Positions 17,148 through 25,006 of a DNA stretch of 64,000 nt are shown one piece after another. A model generated the notes under the pieces. That model ran no database searches and was not told the DNA's origin. It saw nothing but the letters and a program-made list of their open reading frames with translations. The position numbers and the translations under genes are program-made. The first letter of the stretch is position 1. The number at the start of each line of letters is the position of its first letter. Source of the stretch: Sphingopyxis solisilvae (GTDB lineage: Bacteria > Pseudomonadota > Alphaproteobacteria > Sphingomonadales > Sphingomonadaceae); contig NZ_JADKYM010000005.1 in the NCBI RefSeq assembly GCF_015475875.1, forward strand, positions 121,067 through 185,066. The letters run 5' to 3'.

Positions 17148-18686
17148 TCAGGAGGACGGAAAACCGTCCTCCATGATCGCGCGGATGTTGGCGATGCCTT
17201 CGGCGAGGAACGCCGGGTCGACATTCTCGTTCTCGCCATGCTGGTTGTTGTCGGCGTTGACGACGGGGATGGTGACCATCGGCGCGCCGAGCTCGTGCGC
17301 GAACAGCGACAGCGGCAGACTGCCCCCGGTCGACGGGACAACAACCAGCCGGTCGGGCGACACGCGTTCGAGCAGATGTTTGACGCGCATCACCATCGGT
17401 TCGTCCAGCGAGGTGCGCTGCGCCTCATAACCAAAGCCTGAAACGATGCGGGCGATCAGCGGATGTGCCAAGCGTTCCTCCGCCGTCGGGGCGCGGTCGA
17501 GGACGTGGTAACCCTGCCCCTCGACAAAGCGTTTCAGCCGCGCGAGCTGGCGGTCGATGCGGTCGCCCTTGACCAGCCGCATGTCGAGCCGCGCTTCGGC
17601 CTCGGTCGGGATGACGTTTGCCGCCTTGGCATCGGTCGCGCCCGCCCGCAGCCCGGTGATTTCGATCCCGGGCAGCAGCACCAGTTCGCCGTGCAGCTTT
17701 CCGCCGCCCTGCGTCCGGGCGATGCCCAGGCTCTGCCGCGTCGCGTCCATCGACGGTGCCTTGGCAATTTCAGCCAGTTCGGCGGCGCTGGCGGGAACCG
17801 CGTCGTCATAGAATCCGGGGATCAGGATGCGCCCGTCGGCATCCTTCAAGCTGCCGAGCAGCGCCGCGAGCTGCAGCGCCGGGTTCGGCGCCCAATTGCC
17901 ATAATTGCCCGCGTGCAGTGGCCGGTTCGCCCCATAAACGGTAATGCCGACGTCAACCACCCCGCGCACCCCCAGCACCATCGCCCGATAGCCCGCGGTA
18001 TGCCGCGGTCCGTCGACCATGACCCACAGATCGCTCTCCAGCTTATCGCTATGCGCGTGCAGGATCGCGTGAAGGTTCGGCGATCCCTTTTCCTCCTCGC
18101 CCTCGAAAAAGAATTTCACATTCACGCCCAGCCGCGCGGCGGTTCCGGCGGGGTCGCGAAAGGCATTGAGCGCGACCATCACCCCCGCCTTGTCGTCGGC
18201 CGCGCTGCGCGCCGCCAGCCGCCATCCGTCAGGAAAGCGTGCCTCTGGCGTCCAGGGACCAAGGACGGTGCCGCCCTGTTCGATCGGGCGCGAAATGGCG
18301 ACCGGGCGGAACGGCGACAACCCCGGCGCCCAGCGTTCGGGAACGACGGGCTGGCCATCATAATGGGCGTAAAAGACGATCGTTTTGGTTGCGCCCGGCG
18401 TCTTCACCTCACCGAACACCGCGGGCGGCGCTTCTCGGTCGGGATCGTATAGCAGTTCGGACGCAATGCCCCGCCGATGCATCATTGCCTGGACGAAACG
18501 CGCGTTGGCGAGCGCGTCGGCGGGGTTGGCGGCGTCGTTGGGCAGCGACAGGAAGGCGATATATTCCTCCAGCACCGCAGGATCGAGCATCGTCGGTTGC
18601 GCCGCGGCGGGCGTGGCGGCTGTCGAGACAGCCAAGCCCGCCATACCCACCGCAAGCGCTTTCCATCGTTTCGACAACCGCCGCAT
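17148..18686 (-). CDS. secreted M20 family metallopeptidase
   Basis: A 512-residue protein with a signal peptide (MRRLSKRW, hydrophobic core, cut near PAAAQ). M20 di-zinc motifs are FYAHYDGQPV (His and bridging-Asp region), SAADDKAGV and the base Glu with ligand in FEGEEEKGS. A dimerisation lid domain follows, and a late His is in LSLFAHELGAP. M20 enzymes hydrolyse dipeptides, acyl-amino acids or related amides. I use the ATG at 18686, three bases after AGAGGA; the frame continues upstream to 18737 without support. It converges on the phytase with a 27-base gap. The substrate is not determinable; a periplasmic dipeptidase or carboxypeptidase is likely. Confidence 0.9.
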   Translation of the reverse strand: MRRLSKRWKALAVGMAGLAVSTAATPAAAQPTMLDPAVLEEYIAFLSLPNDAANPADALANARFVQAMMHRRGIASELLYDPDREAPPAVFGEVKTPGATKTIVFYAHYDGQPVVPERWAPGLSPFRPVAISRPIEQGGTVLGPWTPEARFPDGWRLAARSAADDKAGVMVALNAFRDPAGTAARLGVNVKFFFEGEEEKGSPNLHAILHAHSDKLESDLWVMVDGPRHTAGYRAMVLGVRGVVDVGITVYGANRPLHAGNYGNWAPNPALQLAALLGSLKDADGRILIPGFYDDAVPASAAELAEIAKAPSMDATRQSLGIARTQGGGKLHGELVLLPGIEITGLRAGATDAKAANVIPTEAEARLDMRLVKGDRIDRQLARLKRFVEGQGYHVLDRAPTAEERLAHPLIARIVSGFGYEAQRTSLDEPMVMRVKHLLERVSPDRLVVVPSTGGSLPLSLFAHELGAPMVTIPVVNADNNQHGENENVDPAFLAEGIANIRAIMEDGFPSS

Positions 18687-18817
18687 AATCCTCTCCCCCT
18701 CACCCGAACTTGTGACAGCTTTTGCAACCGACCGCACTGCTGTCCACCATGGCCGATGACCCCCTGCATCGACCGCCCCCTTGGCAAAGCCGGCGCATCT
18801 GACTTAGGGAGTTCGCC

Positions 18818-20332
18818 ATGCCCGACAGCGCCCAGCCCTATGACGTCATCATCATCGGCGGCGGCGTGAACGGCGCCGGGGTCGCGCGCGACGCCGCGGG
18901 GCGCGGGGCGCGGGTGTTGCTGATCGAAGCGGGCGATCTGGCGCAGGGCACATCGTCGGCGTCGACCAAGCTGATCCACGGCGGACTGCGCTATCTGGAG
19001 CATTATGAATTCGGCCTGGTGCGCGAGGCGCTGAAGGAGCGCGAGACCTTGTGGGGCATCGCACCACACATCATCTGGCCGCTGCGCTTTGTGTTGCCGC
19101 ACCGGCCGGGGCTGCGCCCGCGCTGGCTGCTGCGGCTCGGGTTGTTCCTCTACGACCACATCGGCGGGCGCAAAAAATTGCCCGCGACGCGCTCGATCGA
19201 CCTCAGGCGCCATGTGGCGGGCGAGCCCTTGCAACCGCAATACACGCATGGCTTTGAATATTCGGACGGCTGGGTCGACGATGCGCGGCTGGTGGTGCTC
19301 AACGCGCGCGACGCCGCCGCGCATGGCGCGAAGGTGCGCACCCGCACCCGCGCCGACATGCTGCGCTGCGAGGACGGCCTGTGGGTGGTCGAGGCGAGCT
19401 GCGCCAACGGGCATCAATATCGCTTCACCGGGCGCAGCGTCGTCAACGCGGCGGGGCCGGCGGTGCTCGATTTGCTGAAGCGCGCCGATGCCGAGCCCGA
19501 TCATGCGATGCGGCTGGTGCGCGGGTCGCATATCGTGGTGCGGCGGTTGTTCCGGCACGATTATGCCTATTTCTTCCAGCTGCCCGACGGGCGCATCTTT
19601 TTCGCCATCCCCTATGAGCGCGATTTCACCCTGATCGGCACGACGGATGTCGATCATGACGGCCCGGCGAGCGAGGCGCGGGCGAGCGACGAGGAAATCG
19701 CCTATCTGTGCGAAGGCGCCAGCCTCTATTTCCGCGAGCCGATCACTCCCGCCGATGTCGTCTGGACCTATTCGGGGGTGCGGCCGCTGGTCGAGGACGG
19801 GTCGGGGCAGCCCGAAGCGGCGACGCGCGGGTATCGAATCGACCTCGACATGGAGGAAGGCGCGCCGCTGCTCACCATCTATGGCGGCAAGATCACCAGC
19901 TATCGCCATGTGGCCGAGGCCGCGGTCGACGAACTCGCGGATCATGTGCCCGCGTTGGCGGGGAAGCGATGGACCGGCAAAGCGGCGCTGCCCGGCGGTG
20001 ATTTTCCGACGAGCGGCGCCGCGACACTCAAGGCCGAAATCAAGCTCGCCTATCCCTTTCTGACCACCGCGACGGTCGACCGGATCGTCAAGGCCTATGG
20101 CACCGACGCGCGCCGCTGGCTGGGCGACGCCGACAGCTGGGACGCGCTCGGCGGCGAAATCGCCCACGGTCTCAGCGTTGCCGAAGCGGCGTGGCTGGTC
20201 AATCAGGAATGGGCGCAGACGAGCGAGGACATCTTGTGGCGACGCAGCAAGCTGGGTCTGCTTTTCAGCGCTGGCGAGGTGGCGAAGCTGGGGGCGTGGC
20301 TGGATGAAAGACCCCGCGCTCTTGAAGCGTGA
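18818..20332 (+). CDS. glpD: aerobic glycerol-3-phosphate dehydrogenase
   Basis: A 504-residue membrane-associated flavoprotein that oxidises glycerol-3-phosphate to dihydroxyacetone phosphate and passes electrons to ubiquinone. The FAD-binding start IIIGGGVNGAGVARDA is at residues 11-26, followed by SSASTKLIHGGLRYLE, the family signature. A second region, GTTDVDHDG, and the C-terminal helical domain are present. AGGGAG lies seven bases before the ATG. No glpK, glpF or glpR is next to it. Together with plsB in the lipid island it marks competing fates of glycerol-3-phosphate. It is divergent from the M20 peptidase. Confidence 0.96.
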   Translation: MPDSAQPYDVIIIGGGVNGAGVARDAAGRGARVLLIEAGDLAQGTSSASTKLIHGGLRYLEHYEFGLVREALKERETLWGIAPHIIWPLRFVLPHRPGLRPRWLLRLGLFLYDHIGGRKKLPATRSIDLRRHVAGEPLQPQYTHGFEYSDGWVDDARLVVLNARDAAAHGAKVRTRTRADMLRCEDGLWVVEASCANGHQYRFTGRSVVNAAGPAVLDLLKRADAEPDHAMRLVRGSHIVVRRLFRHDYAYFFQLPDGRIFFAIPYERDFTLIGTTDVDHDGPASEARASDEEIAYLCEGASLYFREPITPADVVWTYSGVRPLVEDGSGQPEAATRGYRIDLDMEEGAPLLTIYGGKITSYRHVAEAAVDELADHVPALAGKRWTGKAALPGGDFPTSGAATLKAEIKLAYPFLTTATVDRIVKAYGTDARRWLGDADSWDALGGEIAHGLSVAEAAWLVNQEWAQTSEDILWRRSKLGLLFSAGEVAKLGAWLDERPRALEA

Positions 20333-20364
20333 GGGCTTGAGGGGAAACACCGCTTTCCCTGTAT

Positions 20365-20466
20365 CGTCATCCCGGCGAAGGGTGGTCAGAGGCACGTGAC
20401 TCTGAACATGATCTCATCGTCTCGTTCTGGCGCACCGGCGAGATCCCGGCCTTCGCCGGGATGACG
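20365..20466. repeat. intergenic palindromic repeat, family D copy 2
   Basis: Outer arms CGTCATCCCGGCGAAG and CTTCGCCGGGATGACG flank a longer, non-repeated centre than in the sister copies. It lies between convergent glpD and the MOSC gene. Confidence 0.85.
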
Positions 20467-20483
20467 ATTCCATCAGAAATCGC

Positions 20484-21143
20484 TCAATCCACACCAATCT
20501 GCGCCGCCAGCTTGGCGCGGCGCACCTTCCATGTCTCGGCGAGCGCCGGCACATCGCGCAGCGCACGGACGTCGGCCGGGCGGTCCTTCGCCTCGCCGCC
20601 GATAAGCAAGCCGAACAGCGATGCGAGCGGCCATTCGGGATAGGGACGTTCGACCAGATCCAGATCGTTACCCGCGCGCACGGTGCCGGGTTCAAGCACG
20701 CGGTAATACCAGCCCGTCCGCTGGGTCTTCACCACCGCTGCCATCACCCCCTTGGCGGCGAAACGATGGTCGAGTTTCCAGCACGGCTGGCGCGCCTGGC
20801 TGACCTCGACCAGCGCGCTGCCGAGGCGGAAGCGGTCGCCGAGGCAGACGTTCTTTTCGTCGAGCCCGGTCGTCGAGATGTTCTCGCCGAACGCACCCGG
20901 CGCATCGAGCAACGCGTGGTCATTTAGCTGGCCGCGCCACCAGTCATAATGGTCGGCGGGATAATGGTGGATCGCCTTGTCGATGCCGCCATGCACGGTG
21001 CGGTCGGCCTGCTCGTCGCCGGCGAGACCCATGGCATCCACCGCGACGCTGTCCGCCACCGGCCGCTTGTCGATCGCGCTGCGCTCGTCGCCGCGAAAGG
21101 GGCGGGCTTTGCCCAGCAGGACGGCAAGGATCTCGGTCGGCAT
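20484..21143 (-). CDS. MOSC domain protein, YiiM-like
   Basis: A 219-residue MOSC-domain protein, the fold used in molybdenum cofactor sulfurases and in reductases of N-hydroxylated compounds such as E. coli YiiM. Visible features are the GDEQADRTVHGGIDKAIHHY segment near 42-61, GAFGENISTTGL near 84-95 and the conserved Cys in QARQPCWKL near 117. A C-terminal 3-alpha-like extension fits YiiM. It probably reduces or transfers sulfur on N-hydroxylated bases with Moco, but this is family-level inference. Its start is about 55 bases from the 3' end of tRNA-Arg. Confidence 0.85.
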   Translation of the reverse strand: MPTEILAVLLGKARPFRGDERSAIDKRPVADSVAVDAMGLAGDEQADRTVHGGIDKAIHHYPADHYDWWRGQLNDHALLDAPGAFGENISTTGLDEKNVCLGDRFRLGSALVEVSQARQPCWKLDHRFAAKGVMAAVVKTQRTGWYYRVLEPGTVRAGNDLDLVERPYPEWPLASLFGLLIGGEAKDRPADVRALRDVPALAETWKVRRAKLAAQIGVD

Positions 21144-21198
21144 GGCCCGCTTGATAATCGGTCCGGCGCGAATGGCAATCGGCGCGGCATGGCGGCGA

Positions 21199-21275
21199 TG
21201 GCGCGCCCGGCAGGATTCGAACCTGCGACCACCCGCTTAGAAGGCGGGTGCTCTATCCAGCTGAGCTACGGGCGC
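21199..21275 (-). tRNA. tRNA-Arg (anticodon UCU)
   Basis: On the minus strand a complete 77-base cloverleaf is present. The acceptor stem is GCGCCCG/CGGGCGC, the D arm GCTC/GAGC, the anticodon stem CCCGC/GCGGG with loop CTTCTAA (anticodon TCT), and the T arm GCAGG-TTCGAAT-CCTGC. G is the discriminator base and CCA is encoded. It reads the rare AGA/AGG arginine codons. No integrase or duplicated 3' end is seen near it, so it is not currently an obvious island attachment site. Confidence 0.97.
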
Positions 21276-21345
21276 GCGGCGCTGGTACGCGGGGGGCGAA
21301 TAGCGCGGTTTGCGCGGGCTGCAAAGCGCGTTAAGCAGCGAGCCG

Positions 21346-22134
21346 ATGACCGAATCCTCCGCCCCTACCGCCAAGCCGCAACCCGTCAGCGCGTCGGTGG
21401 TCCGCCATTTCCGCTATTACGACCTGGTGATGGCCGCTTTCGTGGCGGTGTTGCTGCTGTCGAACATCATCGGTGCGTCGAAGCTGTCGACCGTCGGCAC
21501 GCTGACCTTTGGCGCCGGCATCCTGTTCTTTCCGGTCAGCTATGTCATCGGCGACGTGCTGACGGAGGTTTACGGCTATGCCCGCGCGCGACGGGTGATC
21601 TGGACCGGCTTCGGCGCGCTGATCTTCATGGCGGTGATGAGCTGGGTCGTGCTGGCGATGCCGCCCGCGCAGGACTGGTGGTGCAGCGGAACCGAGAGCC
21701 TGACGCTGAAATCGGGCGAAACGGGCGGCAGCGGCGCGGTCTGCCAGGCCACGTACGACAGCGTGTTCGGCAGCGCATGGCGGATCGTGCTGGCGTCGAT
21801 TGCCGCCTTTTGGGCGGGCGAGTTTGTGAACAGCTATGTTCTCGCCCGCATGAAAGTCGCGACGGCGGGCCGCTTTCTGTGGATGCGCACGATCGGATCG
21901 ACGATCGTCGGCCAGGGCATCGACAGCCTGATCTTTTATCCGATCGCCTTTCTGGGCATTTGGGAAACCGAGCAGGTGTTTCTGGTGATGGCGACGAACT
22001 GGGCGCTGAAGGTCGCATGGGAGGCGGCGCTGACGCCCGCAACCTACGTCGTGGTCGGCGCGTTGAAGCGCCGCGAGGGTGTCGATGTATTCGACGAAGG
22101 CACCGATTTTACGCCATTCGCTGCCAAGGTTTGA
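21346..22134 (+). CDS. queuosine precursor transporter, YhhQ family
   Basis: A 262-residue integral membrane protein of the VUT/YhhQ family, importing 7-cyano- or 7-aminomethyl-7-deazaguanine for queuosine synthesis. About six transmembrane segments are visible. Family motifs are LLLSNIIGASK near the first helix, FPVSYVIGDVLTEVYGY and RTIGSTIVGQGIDSLIFYPIAF. I use the ATG at 21346; an in-frame TTG at 21310 is nearer the tRNA. The N-terminal 25 residues are Ser/Ala/Pro-rich and likely cytosolic. A loop with Cys in WWCSGTES and GAVCQATY looks longer than in E. coli YhhQ. It is followed closely by two small membrane proteins. Confidence 0.88.
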   Translation: MTESSAPTAKPQPVSASVVRHFRYYDLVMAAFVAVLLLSNIIGASKLSTVGTLTFGAGILFFPVSYVIGDVLTEVYGYARARRVIWTGFGALIFMAVMSWVVLAMPPAQDWWCSGTESLTLKSGETGGSGAVCQATYDSVFGSAWRIVLASIAAFWAGEFVNSYVLARMKVATAGRFLWMRTIGSTIVGQGIDSLIFYPIAFLGIWETEQVFLVMATNWALKVAWEAALTPATYVVVGALKRREGVDVFDEGTDFTPFAAKV

Positions 22135-22157
22135 AGTTGCAGGACACTATTCCCCAA

Positions 22158-22571
22158 ATGTTTCACGCCGCGAAAATCTGGCTGGTCGACCTGACCGGCG
22201 TCAGCCGCGACGCGCTGCACATCTATGTCGCGATCGCGCTGTTCCTGTGCGTGCGCATAATGTGGCGCGGGCCGTGGGGATCGGTCGCGGCGGTGGTCAT
22301 GGTGCTGGCCGCGGCGCTGACCGGCGAATGGCTCGACCATCAGATGGAGCTGCTGCAAGGCGGCGTGTGCGACCCGGCGGAACATTGGCACGACCTGCGC
22401 AATACGATGGCGGCGCCGCTGGTGCTGGCGCTCGCGCTGCCGTGGCTGCGGCCGCGCCGGAGCAAGGCGGTCCCGGTCGAACCGTCAGGCGAGGACGCCG
22501 AGCGATGCAGTGACGTCGATATCGTCGCGGAAACCGCACCCGTTTCCAGATCGATCGAGGCGAGGGTCTGA
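22158..22571 (+). CDS. small membrane protein, tandem paralogue 1
   Basis: A 137-residue protein with two or three hydrophobic segments. It shares with the next gene the pattern DALHIY, then AxxGEWLD, then HWHDxxNT and the tail [14 protein letters not shown] know no name for this family. The ATG at 22158 lacks a clear ribosome site; a TTG at 22137, almost touching the YhhQ stop, is an alternative. The tail is encoded by DNA that duplicates the end of purQ (see direct repeat). It is probably co-transcribed with the YhhQ gene; function unknown. Confidence 0.65.
   Translation: MFHAAKIWLVDLTGVSRDALHIYVAIALFLCVRIMWRGPWGSVAAVVMVLAAALTGEWLDHQMELLQGGVCDPAEHWHDLRNTMAAPLVLALALPWLRPRRSKAVPVEPSGEDAERCSDVDIVAETAPVSRSIEARV
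22467..22504. repeat. direct repeat copy 1, duplicate of purQ 3' end
   Basis: Thirty-eight bases that match 22921-22958 at 37 positions. In copy 2 the last half is the antisense of the final purQ codons and stop. Here the same bases encode only the [10 protein letters not shown] tail of a membrane protein. This suggests a tandem duplication with a breakpoint just inside purQ, or later gene conversion. Confidence 0.9.
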
Positions 22572-22575
22572 TCCG

Positions 22576-22977
22576 GTGAGCGCTGAGGCGGCCTCGCACT
22601 TGTACCAAGAGCTCAAGGTGTTTTTCATCGACGGCAGCGGGCTCAGCAAGGACGCGCTGCACATCTACGGCGGGTTGGCGATCTATCTGGCGACGCGCCT
22701 GCTGCTGCCGCGCTGGCGATGGCTGGCATGGACCCTGGTCCTGTTGGCGGCGTTGGGTGGCGAATGGCTGGACACGCGCGGCGAGCATCTGCGCGGAGAC
22801 CTCCAGCCCGACGCCGCGCACTGGCACGACGTCTGGAACACCTTGTTCTGGCCGACGATATTGTTGTTGGTCGAACGCTGGTGGCCGCGCGCCGCTACTA
22901 CACGACAGCCCCGGAACCCAGCGGTGCCGGTCGAACCGTCAGGCGAGGACGCCGAGCGCCGCTTCGAACAGACGTAA
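22576..22977 (+). CDS. small membrane protein, tandem paralogue 2
   Basis: A 133-residue protein with two or three hydrophobic segments, starting at a GTG four bases after the stop of its paralogue. It shares [19 protein letters not shown] and the [13 protein letters not shown] tail. The body of the two proteins has diverged to well under half identity by eye while the tail DNA is nearly identical. Its last 39 bases overlap the 3' end of purQ on the other strand. Function unknown. The conserved His and Asp in HWHD might bind metal, but this is a guess. Confidence 0.65.
   Translation: MSAEAASHLYQELKVFFIDGSGLSKDALHIYGGLAIYLATRLLLPRWRWLAWTLVLLAALGGEWLDTRGEHLRGDLQPDAAHWHDVWNTLFWPTILLLVERWWPRAATTRQPRNPAVPVEPSGEDAERRFEQT
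22921..22958. repeat. direct repeat copy 2, at purQ 3' end
   Basis: Partner of 22467-22504 (37 of 38 identical). It spans the purQ stop codon and last codons on the minus strand, and the C-terminal tail of membrane protein paralogue 2 on the plus strand. The unit length between copies is 454 bases. Confidence 0.9.
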
Positions 22978-23604
22978 CCCGTCGGTGCCGCCGTGCGCGC
23001 GGTCGATCGCGCGTTCGGGGTGCGGCATCATGCCGAGCACATTGCCCGCATCGTTCAGGACGCCCGCAATGTCGCGCGCCGACCCGTTGACGCGGTCGGC
23101 GTAGCGGAACGCCACGCGCCCTTCGCCCTCGATCCGGTCGAGCGTTTCGGGGTCGGCGAAATAATTGCCGTCGTGATGCGCAACCGGGATGTGGATTTCC
23201 TCGCCCGCTTGATAGCCGGCGGTGAACAGCGACTGGCTGTTCTCGACCTTCAGCGGCACGGTGCGGCAGACGAAGTTGAGGCCCGCGTTGCGCATCAGCG
23301 CGCCGGGCAGCAACTGCGCCTCGGTCAGTACCTGGAAACCGTTGCAGATGCCCAGCACAGGGACGCCGCGCGCCGCCGCGTCGCCGACCGCGCGCAGGAT
23401 CGGCGAGCGCGCCGCCATCGCCCCCGAACGCAGGTAATCGCCATAGGAAAAGCCGCCGGGCAGCGCGATAAAATCGATGGCATCGGGCAGCTCGCTCTCG
23501 CGGTGCCATACCATGGCGGGCGCCTTGCCGGTGACGGTTTCCAGCGCGACCGCCATGTCGCGATCGCAGTTCGAGCCGGGAAAGACGATGACGGCGGTCT
23601 TCAT
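22939..23604 (-). CDS. purQ: phosphoribosylformylglycinamidine synthase, glutaminase subunit
   Basis: A 221-residue class I glutamine amidotransferase that supplies ammonia to PurL for FGAM formation in purine synthesis. The Cys nucleophile is in [10 protein letters not shown] near residue 86, and His and Glu are in MMPHPERA near 195. FPGSNCDRD at the N-terminus is typical of the small PurQ type that works with PurS. The ATG at 23604 is preceded by GGGGAG; the open frame runs upstream to 23676 into purS. It follows purS by 14 bases. Its last codons overlap an opposing membrane-protein gene by 39 bases. Confidence 0.96.
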   Translation of the reverse strand: MKTAVIVFPGSNCDRDMAVALETVTGKAPAMVWHRESELPDAIDFIALPGGFSYGDYLRSGAMAARSPILRAVGDAAARGVPVLGICNGFQVLTEAQLLPGALMRNAGLNFVCRTVPLKVENSQSLFTAGYQAGEEIHIPVAHHDGNYFADPETLDRIEGEGRVAFRYADRVNGSARDIAGVLNDAGNVLGMMPHPERAIDRAHGGTDGLRLFEAALGVLA

Positions 23605-23618
23605 GGGCTTCGCTCCCC

Positions 23619-23849
23619 TTACGGACGTTCGATGCGGTAGTTTTCGATCACCGTATTCGCGAGCAGCTTCGCGCACATCGCGTCGAGATCGGCATCGCTC
23701 GTGTCGTCGGCGACGTCGAGTTCGATGAAACGCCCCGCACGCACGTCGGCAACGCCAGTGAAGCCCAGCCCCTCAAGCGCATGGTGGATCGCCTTGCCCT
23801 GCGGATCGAGCACCCCCGGTTTGAGCGTCACATAGACATTCACTTTCAT
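23619..23849 (-). CDS. purS: phosphoribosylformylglycinamidine synthase, PurS subunit
   Basis: A 76-residue small subunit that bridges PurL and PurQ and helps ammonia channelling. The whole protein matches PurS, starting [20 protein letters not shown] and with the [11 protein letters not shown] strand. It is translated just before purQ. purC, which commonly sits directly upstream of purS, is found here 12 kb away at 35513-36292. Confidence 0.95.
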   Translation of the reverse strand: MKVNVYVTLKPGVLDPQGKAIHHALEGLGFTGVADVRAGRFIELDVADDTSDADLDAMCAKLLANTVIENYRIERP

Positions 23850-23953
23850 GGGGGCGGACCTTTGCGTGGGAGGGCGTGAAGATGCGCGCGCCTATGCCCG
23901 CGAATCACTTTGCGGGCAAGGGTGGGCGGGGCGAAAAATGCGCGTTTTCGGAT

Positions 23954-23993
23954 TGCGAACCAGTCGCATCTTTCCTGTTGCGAATCTGTCGCA
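23954..23993 (+). promoter_or_regulatory. twin palindromic operators before bfd-bfr, probably iron-responsive
   Basis: TGCGA-ACCAG-TCGCA (23954-23968) and TGCGA-ATCTG-TCGCA (23979-23993) are two 15-base inverted repeats 25 bases apart centre to centre. A plausible promoter, TTGCGA at 23978 and TACATC at 24001 with a 17-base spacer, places the second site over the -35 box. They lie just upstream of bfd and bfr, which are iron-controlled in many bacteria. The TGCGA/TCGCA arms resemble alphaproteobacterial Fur/Mur-type sites; the regulator is inferred. Confidence 0.6.
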
Positions 23994-24030
23994 CTAGCTC
24001 TACATCACCATTGTTGAGAAGGATTCGCAC

Positions 24031-24204
24031 ATGGTCGTCTGTGTCTGCAACGCAATAAGGGAAAGCCAGCTGCGCGATGTCGCGCGGACCGGCCAGTTGC
24101 GCTGCGCCAAGGCTGCCTATGCGCAATTGGGTCGCAAACCCAAGTGCGGACAATGTCTGCCTTTCGCTCGCAATATCATCAGCGACGCCACCGCAGCCGC
24201 CTGA
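24031..24204 (+). CDS. bfd: bacterioferritin-associated ferredoxin
   Basis: A 57-residue [2Fe-2S] protein starting MVVCVCNAIRESQLRD and ending its cluster-binding part with CGQC. The four Cys (CVC near the start, CGQC near residue 43) match Bfd. Bfd docks on bacterioferritin and reduces stored ferric iron so that it can leave. AGAAGGA lies eight bases before the ATG. bfr follows after about 100 bases, and the twin palindromes precede it. It is short enough to be missed by size-filtered gene callers. Confidence 0.92.
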   Translation: MVVCVCNAIRESQLRDVARTGQLRCAKAAYAQLGRKPKCGQCLPFARNIISDATAAA

Positions 24205-24305
24205 TTTTTCCCAGATTTCCGCCATTTTCTCCCTTGGCCTGACCGGGTCCGGGGCGGTATAATGCTGTCATTCCAATGGTTACGAGACATGACAGGATTG
24301 ATAAA

Positions 24306-24788
24306 ATGAAGGGCGACGAAAAGGTCATCGATTTCCTCAACGAGGCGCTGAAGAACGAACTGACCGCGATCAACCAGTACTGGCTGCATTACCGGATGCT
24401 CGACAATTGGGGCGTCGCGAAGCTGGCGCATTTCGAGCGCGAGGAATCGATCGACGAAATGAAACACGCCGACAAGCTGGCCGACCGCATCCTGTTCCTG
24501 GGCGGGCTGCCCAATTTCCAGATGCTGGGCCGCCTGCGCGTCGGCGAAACGGTCGAAGAGATTCTGAAAGCCGACCTGGCGCTGGAGGAAGAGGCAATCC
24601 CGCTGCTGAAAGATGCGATCGCGCATTCCGAAAGCGTCCGCGACTATGTCAGCCGCGACCTGTTCGCCGACATCCTCGAAAGCGAGGAGCATCATGTCGA
24701 CGAACTGGAAAAACAGTTCGAGATGATCGAGCGGATGGGCATCGCCAATTATATCCAGCTCCAGTCGAAACCCGCCGGGGACGATTGA
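24306..24788 (+). CDS. bfr: bacterioferritin
   Basis: A 160-residue four-helix ferritin storing iron in a 24-mer with haem between subunits. MKGDEKVIDFLNEALKNELT opens the protein, with Glu18 of the ferroxidase site. EESIDEMKHAD supplies Glu51, the haem ligand Met52 and His54. The later EEEAIPL and ESEEHHVDELE segments supply Glu94, Glu127 and His130. All ferroxidase ligands are therefore visible. The ATG at 24306 has AGGA eight bases before it; an upstream in-frame start is not needed. It follows bfd and ends before a terminator. Confidence 0.96.
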   Translation: MKGDEKVIDFLNEALKNELTAINQYWLHYRMLDNWGVAKLAHFEREESIDEMKHADKLADRILFLGGLPNFQMLGRLRVGETVEEILKADLALEEEAIPLLKDAIAHSESVRDYVSRDLFADILESEEHHVDELEKQFEMIERMGIANYIQLQSKPAGDD

Positions 24789-24796
24789 TTTGAATC

Positions 24797-24824
24797 CGTC
24801 ATCCCGGCGAAGGCCGGGATGACG
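24797..24824. repeat. intergenic palindromic repeat, family D copy 3 (short)
   Basis: A compact form of the family: CGTCATCCCGGCGAAGG folds directly back on its complement with almost no loop. It lies eight bases after the bfr stop and before the bfr terminator. Confidence 0.85.
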
Positions 24825-24847
24825 AGGCAGGAAATTCAGTTTTTTCA

Positions 24848-24874
24848 GGGGCGCTTTCGGGCGCCTCTTTTTTT
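24848..24874 (+). terminator. rho-independent terminator after bfr
   Basis: A seven-pair stem GGGGCGC/GCGCCTC (one G-T pair) with a six-base loop is followed by seven T residues. It ends the bfd-bfr transcript. Confidence 0.8.
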
Positions 24875-24882
24875 GCTTGCAC

Positions 24883-24905
24883 TTGCGATTAATTCTCAAT
24901 AGCAA
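24883..24905 (+). promoter_or_regulatory. Fur-box-like site
   Basis: TTGCGATTAATTCTCAATAG, then CAA. Read on the other strand it contains TTGAGAATTAATCGCAA, close to the proteobacterial Fur consensus (GATAATGATAATCATTATC and its TGAGAATNATTCGCA-like variants). It lies about 100 bases before the start of the unknown gene at 25007 and just after the bfr terminator. Confidence 0.5.
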
Positions 24906-25006
24906 GGTCCGGCAGTCCCCTCCTGCCGGTCGCCGCAACCGCGGTGACCGGCATCTTTTTCAAAAATGGAGCCCGAGGATTGCTACGGCCGGGAGAGAAT
25001 AGCGCG

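Noticed and set aside
21199..21275. tRNA-Arg as an integration site
   Set aside because: No integrase and no repeated tRNA 3' end within the window.
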